18,994 nt of DNA, from NCBI RefSeq assembly GCF_036263595.1, contig NZ_DATAGQ010000140.1, positions 1-18,994 on the forward strand, given 5' to 3'. Numbering within the stretch: the stretch's first letter is position 1; every line of letters starts with the position of its first letter. The translations under genes and the position numbers were made by a program. The notes under the pieces are model-generated. The model worked only from the letters and a program-made list of their open reading frames with translations, was not told the origin of the DNA and did no database searches. This DNA comes from Geminicoccus sp036263595. GTDB lineage: Bacteria; Pseudomonadota; Alphaproteobacteria; Geminicoccales; Geminicoccaceae. Shown in pieces: positions 6,799 through 13,059 of the stretch.

Positions 6799-8697
6799 AT
6801 GGGCGTCTATCGCGAGGTCTATGAGCGCTCGCTGACCGAGCCGGAATCGTTCTGGGCGGAAGCCGCTGCCGCGCTGGACTGGGACCGGCGCTGGGATCGC
6901 GTCCTGAACTTCGACCGGCCGCCCTTCTATCGCTGGTTCGAGGGCGGGATGCTGAACACCTGCTTCAACGCCGTGGACCGGCATGTGGCCGCTGGGCGGG
7001 CGGATCAGCTGGCGATCATCCACGACAGTCCGATGGCCGGCTCCACGCGCCGGATCACCTATGGCGAGCTCAAGGACCTCGTATCCCGCTTCGCCGGCGT
7101 GCTGACCGCCCAAGGTGTCGCGAAGGGCGATCGCGTCATCATCTACATGCCGATGGTGCCGGAAGCTGCGGTTGCAATGCTCGCCTGCGCCCGGATCGGT
7201 GCCATCCACTCGGTCGTCTTCGGCGGCTTCGCCGCCAGGGAACTCGGCACCCGGATCGACGACGCCAAGCCGGTCCTGATCGTCAGCGCGTCCTGCGGCA
7301 TCGAGCCGAACCGGGTCGTGCCCTACATGCCGCTTCTGGACGAGGCGATCCGGCGGGCGACGCACAAGCCGGCCCGCTGCATCGTGCTGCAGCGCCCGCA
7401 GGCGCTGGCGGTGCTGGATCCGGACCGCGACCTGGACTGGGAAGCCGCCATGGCAGGCGCGAAGCCCGTGGGCTGCACCCCCGTTCAGGCCACGGACCCG
7501 CTCTACATCCTCTACACCTCCGGCACGACCGGGCTGCCCAAGGGCATCGTGCGTGACAATGGCGGCCACGCGACTGCATTGCTCTGGTCGATGAAGCACA
7601 TCTACGGCATCCAGCCCGGCGAGGTCTTCTGGACCGCCTCGGACGTCGGCTGGGTCGTAGGCCACAGCTATATCGTCTACGCGCCGCTCCTGAACGGCAG
7701 CACGACCGTGATCTACGAGGGCAAGCCGGTAGGCACGCCCGATGCAGGGGCCTTCTGGCGCGTCATCGCGGAACACGGGGTCAAGGTGCTGTTCACCGCC
7801 CCCACCGCGTTTCGTGCGATCCGCCGCGAGGATCCCGACGCTGAGCTGATGCACCGCTACGCCCTGGGCGAGTTCCGTGCGCTGTTCCTGGCAGGCGAGC
7901 GCTGCGATCCCGAAACGCTGCGCTGGGCCGAGGAGAAGCTGTCCGTACCGGTAATCGATCATTGGTGGCAGACGGAGACCGGCTGGGCGATCGCCGCGAA
8001 CTATCTCGGCATCGAGCAGCTGCCGGTGAAGCCGGGTTCCCCGACCCTGCCGGCACCGGGTTACGACGTGCGGATCATGGACGATGACGGGCACGAGCTG
8101 CCGCCCGGTGGGCAGGGCGCGATCTGCATCAGGCTGCCGCTGCCGCCGGCCTGCCTGGCCAGCCTCTGGGGCGGCGAGGAGCGCTTCGTTCAGGGCTATA
8201 TGAGCCGTTATCCTGGCCACTATCTCACGGGCGATGCCGGGCATAAGGACGAGGACGGCTACCTGTTCGTGATGGGCCGGATCGACGACGTCATCAACGT
8301 CGCCGGCCACCGCCTGTCGACCGGCCAGATCGAGGAGGTGCTGGCGGCGCATTCGGCCGTGGCGGAATGCGCCGTGATGGGCGTGGCGGATTCCCTCAAG
8401 GGCGAGTTGCCGGTGGGCTTCCTGGTGCTGAAGGCGGGCGTGACGACTCCGGCGGAGGAGGTCGAGCGCGAGGCGGTCGCCATGGTGCGGGCGGAGATCG
8501 GGCCGGTCGCGGCCTTCAAGATGGCAAAGGTGGTCAAGCGGCTGCCAAAGACGAGGTCCGGCAAGATTCTGCGCGGCACCATGAAGAAAATCGCCGACGG
8601 CACGCCATGGACGATGCCGGCCACGATCGACGACCCCAAGATCCTGGAGGAGATCACGGCGGCCCTGCAACAGCTGGGCTATGCCAGGACGAGTTGA
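6799..8697 (+). CDS. prpE: Propionyl-CoA synthetase
   Basis: This 632-residue enzyme activates propionate to propionyl-CoA through propionyl-AMP in the cytoplasm, feeding the methylcitrate or methylmalonyl-CoA route. It is an ANL-superfamily ligase with the acyl-AMP loop YTSGTTGLPKG (239-249), the PrpE-type strings SASCGIEP (164-171) and VGHSYIVYAPLL, then HWWQTETGW, the hinge region GRIDDVINVAGHRLSTGQ and the C-terminal catalytic lysine K589 in RSGKILRG. These segments match PrpE better than acetyl-CoA synthetase. AGGGGGA precedes the ATG. It diverges from the ThDP decarboxylase across 91 bases, so the pair may share control; the joint pathway is not established. Length and motifs look intact. 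Confidence 0.95.
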   Translation: MGVYREVYERSLTEPESFWAEAAAALDWDRRWDRVLNFDRPPFYRWFEGGMLNTCFNAVDRHVAAGRADQLAIIHDSPMAGSTRRITYGELKDLVSRFAGVLTAQGVAKGDRVIIYMPMVPEAAVAMLACARIGAIHSVVFGGFAARELGTRIDDAKPVLIVSASCGIEPNRVVPYMPLLDEAIRRATHKPARCIVLQRPQALAVLDPDRDLDWEAAMAGAKPVGCTPVQATDPLYILYTSGTTGLPKGIVRDNGGHATALLWSMKHIYGIQPGEVFWTASDVGWVVGHSYIVYAPLLNGSTTVIYEGKPVGTPDAGAFWRVIAEHGVKVLFTAPTAFRAIRREDPDAELMHRYALGEFRALFLAGERCDPETLRWAEEKLSVPVIDHWWQTETGWAIAANYLGIEQLPVKPGSPTLPAPGYDVRIMDDDGHELPPGGQGAICIRLPLPPACLASLWGGEERFVQGYMSRYPGHYLTGDAGHKDEDGYLFVMGRIDDVINVAGHRLSTGQIEEVLAAHSAVAECAVMGVADSLKGELPVGFLVLKAGVTTPAEEVEREAVAMVRAEIGPVAAFKMAKVVKRLPKTRSGKILRGTMKKIADGTPWTMPATIDDPKILEEITAALQQLGYARTS

Positions 8698-8794
8698 ACA
8701 TCGCCTGGAGCGCCGCGTGACGGATGACACAGACCTGCGGGCGGACACATCGTAGATCCTGGCCATTCATGCCCGCAGCCGGAGGATCACCGCT

Positions 8795-9367
8795 GTGTCC
8801 ATTTTCCGTCGAGCCCGATGCGCGTCGCTCGTTGTCGCGGCAGCCTTGGCGGCCTGCGAGACAGCGCCGGTAGGACCCGGGCGCAGCATCGATGCCGCCC
8901 AGTCCTCGATCCAGTTCACCCATCCGCTCTATCCGGACGTCCAGGGCGAGTACACGCAGCGCTCGGGCAGCTACAGTTCCCAGACCGAGACGGCCTTCTT
9001 CCCGGGCAAGACCGGTGCCGTGTTCGTCTCCTACAACCAGTCGGCGGGTGACACCTACTTCTCGACGACCGACATCCACGAGATCGTCGAGAGCATCGGG
9101 ACCGAGCCGGAGAAGAACGAGATCAAGGAGGAGGGCGAACTGCCCGATACCTTCCCGGTGGTCCAATGGGCCAGCTACAGCGCCATCGGTGAAGACGGCC
9201 AGGCGATGTCCTGCGTGTCCATCACGCGGAACGGTGCATCGGCAGGCAGCGCTGGCGGGGGCGCCTATACATCGGCCCTGATCATCGCGACCGAGTGCAG
9301 GGGACCCTACATGGACCTGGGCGAACGGGAAGCTGCCATGTTGTCGGGCGGCGTCCGGATCCGCTGA
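8795..9367 (+). CDS. Predicted lipoprotein of unknown function
   Basis: I do not recognise this 190-residue protein. Its N-terminus has RR, a hydrophobic stretch (10-20) and the lipobox L18-A19-A20-C21, so it should be processed by signal peptidase II and lipidated; E at +2 is compatible with outer-membrane sorting. The mature part is acidic and rich in Ser, Thr and Gly, with FTHPLYPDVQGEYTQ, a Tyr/Phe-rich beta-like middle and two cysteines (SCVSI, TECRGPY) that could form a disulphide in the periplasm. A glycine/alanine-rich turn lies between them. The GTG start is supported by GGAGG at 8781-8785, nine bases upstream. It follows prpE by 97 bases on the same strand and ends at the shared terminator before rpmG. 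A link to propionate metabolism is not evident. Confidence 0.82.
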   Translation: MSIFRRARCASLVVAAALAACETAPVGPGRSIDAAQSSIQFTHPLYPDVQGEYTQRSGSYSSQTETAFFPGKTGAVFVSYNQSAGDTYFSTTDIHEIVESIGTEPEKNEIKEEGELPDTFPVVQWASYSAIGEDGQAMSCVSITRNGASAGSAGGGAYTSALIIATECRGPYMDLGEREAAMLSGGVRIR

Positions 9368-9384
9368 ACATGGTCCGACAGAGA

Positions 9385-9407
9385 AACGGGCGCTTGAGGC
9401 GCCCGTT
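9385..9407. terminator. Bidirectional hairpin terminator between the lipoprotein gene and rpmG
   Basis: AACGGGCGC (9385-9393) pairs perfectly with GCGCCCGTT (9399-9407) across a five-base loop. On the minus strand it is followed by TTTCTCT, giving a modest U-rich tail for the rpmG transcript. It ends two bases before the rpmG stop and could also end the convergent lipoprotein transcript, where the tail is weak. Confidence 0.8.
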
Positions 9408-9409
9408 CA

Positions 9410-9577
9410 TCACTTGATCTTGCTTTCCTTGAACTCGACGTGCTTGCGCACCTTCGGGTCGTACTTCTTGAACGACAGCTTGTCGGTCGTGCTACGGGTG
9501 TTCTTCTTCGTGGTGTAGAAGAAACCGGTGCCAGCCGTGCTGACGAGCTTGATCAAAACGGTTGCGGCCTTGGCCAC
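9410..9577 (-). CDS. rpmG: 50S ribosomal protein L33
   Basis: This 55-residue basic protein is a structural part of the large ribosomal subunit near the E site. It contains VLIKLVSTAGTGFFYTTKKN and KLSFKKYDPKVRKHVEFKES, the standard L33 segments, and has the family's usual length. It has no cysteines, so it is the zinc-independent form. The start is GTG at 9577, preceded on the minus strand by GGAGAAGG. It has its own promoter overlapping the end of the MFS gene and a strong terminator after its stop, so it can be transcribed separately from the rnr-MFS run. It closes the conserved minus-strand block. Confidence 0.96.
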   Translation of the reverse strand: MAKAATVLIKLVSTAGTGFFYTTKKNTRSTTDKLSFKKYDPKVRKHVEFKESKIK

Positions 9578-9616
9578 AGGCCTTCTCCGAGCAGAATGTT
9601 CCAGGAACGGACGCGG

Positions 9617-9644
9617 ACCATACGGACGAGCCCGCTTTTGTCAA
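9617..9644 (-). promoter_or_regulatory. Sigma-70-type promoter of rpmG
   Basis: On the minus strand, TTGACA (9644-9639) and TATGGT (9622-9617) are separated by 16 bases. This gives a leader of about 30 bases before the GTG start. The -35 element overlaps the stop codon of the upstream MFS gene. It is the best promoter I can see in the window. Confidence 0.65.
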
Positions 9645-10816
9645 CCTTCGCGGCCGGTTCGCCCGGGGAGCAGGACGCCGCTGCGCGACAGGGCCAGCAA
9701 GAGGGCGGCACCCGCCAAGGTCCATGGCAGGGTCCATGCCCCGAACATCTGCATGGCCGTCCCACCGACCAGCGGTCCGATCGAGACGCCGACCTGGATC
9801 ATCATGATGTAGACGGTGTTCGCACCGGCCACCTGCTCGCGGCCATAGGTGCGGCCGAGCAGGGAGAGGCCGCATGAATAGAGGCTGCCAATCGCGCCGC
9901 CGGTCAGGAGCAGGACCGGCCAGATCGGCCAGCCTGCCGCCAGCGCGCCGTTCATGAGGACGTGACCCAGCACCGCCACCAGCGCCGTGACCACGACCGT
10001 GCGGACCCGGCCGATCCGATCGCCGATCCAGCCCACCGGGTACTGGAACAGGATGTTGCCCGCGATCAGCGTCATCAACAGCAGGCCAGCCTCCTGCTCG
10101 ACCAGCCCGCCATCCAGTCCCCAGAGCACCAGCAGCGTGAAGTGCCCGTTCTCCATGATCGCGAAGACGAGGCCGGTGGCGAACACGAACGGCGTGGACC
10201 TGAGCTTGCTCACGATCTCCAGCCGGTGGTCGGCGCCGTCCTTCAGCAGCGCATCGATCGGCGACAGGAAGACCGTGACGATACCGCCCACCGCGAGGAT
10301 GCCTGCGCAGGCGAGGAACGGAGCCAGTCCTTCGCTGCCCACCAGCACGATCAGGGCGGGGCCTGCCGTGTAGCCGACGCTGAACAGCGTCCCGTAGATC
10401 CCCATCACCCGCCCGCGCCGTTCCTCCGTCACGATCGAGTTCACCGCGGATTCGCTCATGATGAACAGGAGGGCCAGGCCGGCGCTCTGCAGGAGGCGCA
10501 GGGCGAACCAAAGCCACAGGTCGATATGGAGGGGCAGCAGGACGAAGGTGAGCCCTGTCGTCGCCACGCCGATCAACATGGCCCGACTGGCGCCCATGCC
10601 CAGCAGCCGCGGGATGAACGGAGCCACGAGGAAGATGCCGAGGCCGCCGGCGGCAGCATTCAGCCCGATCAGATCGGAAGACACGCCGTGGCGGTCGAGG
10701 ACGAGGGAGAGAAGGGGCTGGCTGGCGGAAAGGACGATGCCGACAAGGGTGGCCGTGGCCATGACGAGTGCGAGGATGCGCAACTCAGCTGCGGCGTCGC
10801 TTCTTGCCTCCTCCAT
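9641..10816 (-). CDS. Major facilitator superfamily transporter
   Basis: This 391-residue inner-membrane protein has about twelve hydrophobic segments in two halves. The family-typical loop between helices 2 and 3 is poorly conserved, but the helix 4-5 region ESAVNSIVTEERRGRVMGIY (about 122-141) and the second-half loop GWIGDRIGRVRT are characteristic of MFS proton-driven exporters. A central loop (about 190-210) separates the halves. The substrate is unknown; a drug or metabolite efflux role is only family-level inference. The ATG at 10816 has AAGG six bases upstream; a GTG six bases earlier is the alternative. Its first 32 bases overlap the end of rnr, so translation is probably coupled. 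It sits between rnr and rpmG. Confidence 0.9.
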   Translation of the reverse strand: MEEARSDAAAELRILALVMATATLVGIVLSASQPLLSLVLDRHGVSSDLIGLNAAAGGLGIFLVAPFIPRLLGMGASRAMLIGVATTGLTFVLLPLHIDLWLWFALRLLQSAGLALLFIMSESAVNSIVTEERRGRVMGIYGTLFSVGYTAGPALIVLVGSEGLAPFLACAGILAVGGIVTVFLSPIDALLKDGADHRLEIVSKLRSTPFVFATGLVFAIMENGHFTLLVLWGLDGGLVEQEAGLLLMTLIAGNILFQYPVGWIGDRIGRVRTVVVTALVAVLGHVLMNGALAAGWPIWPVLLLTGGAIGSLYSCGLSLLGRTYGREQVAGANTVYIMMIQVGVSIGPLVGGTAMQMFGAWTLPWTLAGAALLLALSRSGVLLPGRTGREG

Positions 10817-13058
10817 CGCCACCCTTGGTTCTCCTGCCCGTCAGTCCCGAGCGCCGCTTCTTGCCGCTTGCCCATTCCCGTGCCGCCGCCACGCTGGCAG
10901 GCCCCGGTTGGTGCTCGATCAGCCGGAACGAAATTCGCCCGCCCAGCCGGTCGATCTCCTCCAGCTCGACCGTGACCCGGTCGCCCAGGGCATAGACCTC
11001 GCCGGAGAACCTGCCCACCAGCGCGTGGCGGGCCTCGTCCAGCATCCAGTCGTCGCGGCCGATCGAGCCGACATGGATCAGCCCTTCCGCACCGCTGTCC
11101 AGCAGGGAGACGAACAGGCCGAACTTCTGGACCGACGAGACCATGGCCTCGAAGCGGGCGCCGACCTGATCCTGCATGAACAGCGCCACGAACCGCTCGT
11201 AGGCGGTCCGCTCGGCGACCATGGCGCGCCGCTCAGTCGACGACAGATGCGAGCCCAGCTCGTAGAGAGCCTCGCCCTCCTCGCCCTTCGGCAGCCCGCC
11301 ATCGCCGAGCTTCAGCTGACTGATCAGGGCGCGATGCACGAACAGGTCCGAATAGCGCCGGATCGGCGAGGTGAAGTGCGCGTAGCTGCGCAGGTTCAGT
11401 CCGAAATGGCCGATATTGTCCGGGTGGTAGACGGCCTGGGCCTGCGAGCGAAGGACGAGCTGGGACACGATCTGACGGGACGCGTCATCCTCGATCCGGC
11501 TGACCAGCCGGGTGAAGTCCCCGGGCTTGGCGACGTTCTTGCCCCAGGGCAGCCCCAGTTCGCGCATGTAGTCGGCAAGGGCAGCCAGCTTCAGCGCATC
11601 CGGCTTGTCGTGGACACGGTAGAGGCAGGGCGCCTTGCGCTTCTCCAGTTCCGATGCCGCGGCGACGTTCGCCGCGATCATGAACTCCTCGATCAGCTGA
11701 TGGGACTTCAGCCGCTCGCGGGGGCGGAAGCCTGCGGGCTTGCCTTCCTCGCTGAACAGCACCTTGCGCTCCGGCACGTCCAGGTCCATCGCCCCGCGCT
11801 CGTCCCGTGCCGCCCGCAGGAGCTCGTAGGCCTGAAACAGGCGCCGGACCGGCTCGAGAACCTCCGTCGGCACGGTATCCGACTGTCCCTGCTCCACCCC
11901 TTCAACCGCGGAATAGGTCAGGCGCGCTCGGCTCTTCATGACGGCGCGGTGGAACTTCCAGTGCCGAAGGTGCCCCTTCGCGTCGATCGAGATCACGCAG
12001 GCAAGGCAGGCGCGCTCCTCGTGCGGCCTGAGCGAGCAGAGATCGTTGCTGAGCTTTTCCGGCAGCATCGGAATGACGCGGTCGGGGAAATAGACCGAGT
12101 TGCCGCGATTCTTCGCCTCGCGGTCCAAGGCATCGTCGGGACGGACGTAGTGGGCGACATCCGCGATCGCGACCGTCAGGAGGTAGCCGCCCGGGTTCTT
12201 CGGGTCGGGGTCCACGACGGCATGGACGGCATCATCGAAGTCGCGGGCATCCTCGCCGTCGATCGTCACCAGGGGCACGTCGCGCAGGTCGGTACGGCCC
12301 TCCAGGCCAACCGGTTGCGCCTGCTCGGCCAGGTCCAGCGCCTGGGCGGGGAAGACCATCGGCAGGTCCGCCTCGATCGCCGTCATCAGGCTGATCGAGC
12401 GAGGGTCGTCCGGGCTGCCGAGATTCTCGACGGCCTCCGCATAAGGGATGTCCTGGCGCCAGCCCGGCAGGACATGGGCCCGCACCAAGTCGCCGATGGC
12501 GACCTGCACCTTGTCCGCCCGCAGGCGGTACTCGTGCTTGGCCTTGCGATCGGCGGGGCGAAGTCGGAACCCGTCGCCGGCCCGCTCGACCACGCCCACG
12601 ACCTCGCGGGCGGTCTTGGGCAGGACGCGCACGACCCGGCCCTCGAACGAGCCGTCCTGCTGGCGGAAGATCTTCACCAGGAGGCGATCGCCGAGCCCTG
12701 GGACTGGCCGCTCGAGCGCATGATGCGGCAGGCGGATCACCAGCTCGCCGAAGATCTCGTCGATCGGCCGGGCGAGCAGGTCGCCATCCTCGTCAATCAG
12801 GTCCACGGTGACCGGCATGATCGCAGGCGGCCTGCCGGTGATCGCATGGCGCCGCGGCGGGCGGCCCTCAAGTTCCCCTTCGGTGCGCAGGTCGCGCAGG
12901 ACCTTGCGCAGGGCATGACGCTGGTCGCCCTTCACGCTGAAGGCCTGGGCGATCTCCCGGACCTGGACCTCGCCGCCGGCTGCCTGGATGAACTCCATGA
13001 GCTGCCGCCGGCTGGGCAGCCCGGGTTGCTGATGAGGTAGTGGCCGTCTGGATGCCAA
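10785..13058 (-). CDS. rnr: Ribonuclease R
   Basis: This 757-residue processive 3'-5' exoribonuclease degrades structured RNA. Domains in order are an N-terminal winged helix (about 18-64), cold-shock-like OB folds (about 80-200), the RNB catalytic domain with TIDGEDARDFDD (aspartates D267, D270, D273, D275 and D276 cluster at the metal site) and the FTSPIRRYSDL signature, then an S1 domain and a short Lys/Arg-rich tail. I chose a TTG start at 13058, one base after the topA stop (TGA-A-TTG), because the frame further upstream only mirrors the topA coding sequence. No strong Shine-Dalgarno site is seen, so termination-reinitiation from topA is likely. The length matches RNase R. The long plus-strand frame across it is a shadow. 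Confidence 0.94.
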   Translation of the reverse strand: MASRRPLPHQQPGLPSRRQLMEFIQAAGGEVQVREIAQAFSVKGDQRHALRKVLRDLRTEGELEGRPPRRHAITGRPPAIMPVTVDLIDEDGDLLARPIDEIFGELVIRLPHHALERPVPGLGDRLLVKIFRQQDGSFEGRVVRVLPKTAREVVGVVERAGDGFRLRPADRKAKHEYRLRADKVQVAIGDLVRAHVLPGWRQDIPYAEAVENLGSPDDPRSISLMTAIEADLPMVFPAQALDLAEQAQPVGLEGRTDLRDVPLVTIDGEDARDFDDAVHAVVDPDPKNPGGYLLTVAIADVAHYVRPDDALDREAKNRGNSVYFPDRVIPMLPEKLSNDLCSLRPHEERACLACVISIDAKGHLRHWKFHRAVMKSRARLTYSAVEGVEQGQSDTVPTEVLEPVRRLFQAYELLRAARDERGAMDLDVPERKVLFSEEGKPAGFRPRERLKSHQLIEEFMIAANVAAASELEKRKAPCLYRVHDKPDALKLAALADYMRELGLPWGKNVAKPGDFTRLVSRIEDDASRQIVSQLVLRSQAQAVYHPDNIGHFGLNLRSYAHFTSPIRRYSDLFVHRALISQLKLGDGGLPKGEEGEALYELGSHLSSTERRAMVAERTAYERFVALFMQDQVGARFEAMVSSVQKFGLFVSLLDSGAEGLIHVGSIGRDDWMLDEARHALVGRFSGEVYALGDRVTVELEEIDRLGGRISFRLIEHQPGPASVAAAREWASGKKRRSGLTGRRTKGGDGGGKKRRRS

Positions 13059-13059
13059 T

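Noticed and set aside
4614..6824. 736-codon plus-strand frame
   Set aside because: It is a shadow of the ThDP enzyme and the end of the membrane-protein gene; low-complexity composition and no motifs.
6556..8766. 736-codon minus-strand frame
   Set aside because: It mirrors prpE and has no recognisable domain.
10458..13040. 860-codon plus-strand frame
   Set aside because: It is antisense to rnr and the MFS gene; the RNase R active site is unmistakable on the other strand.
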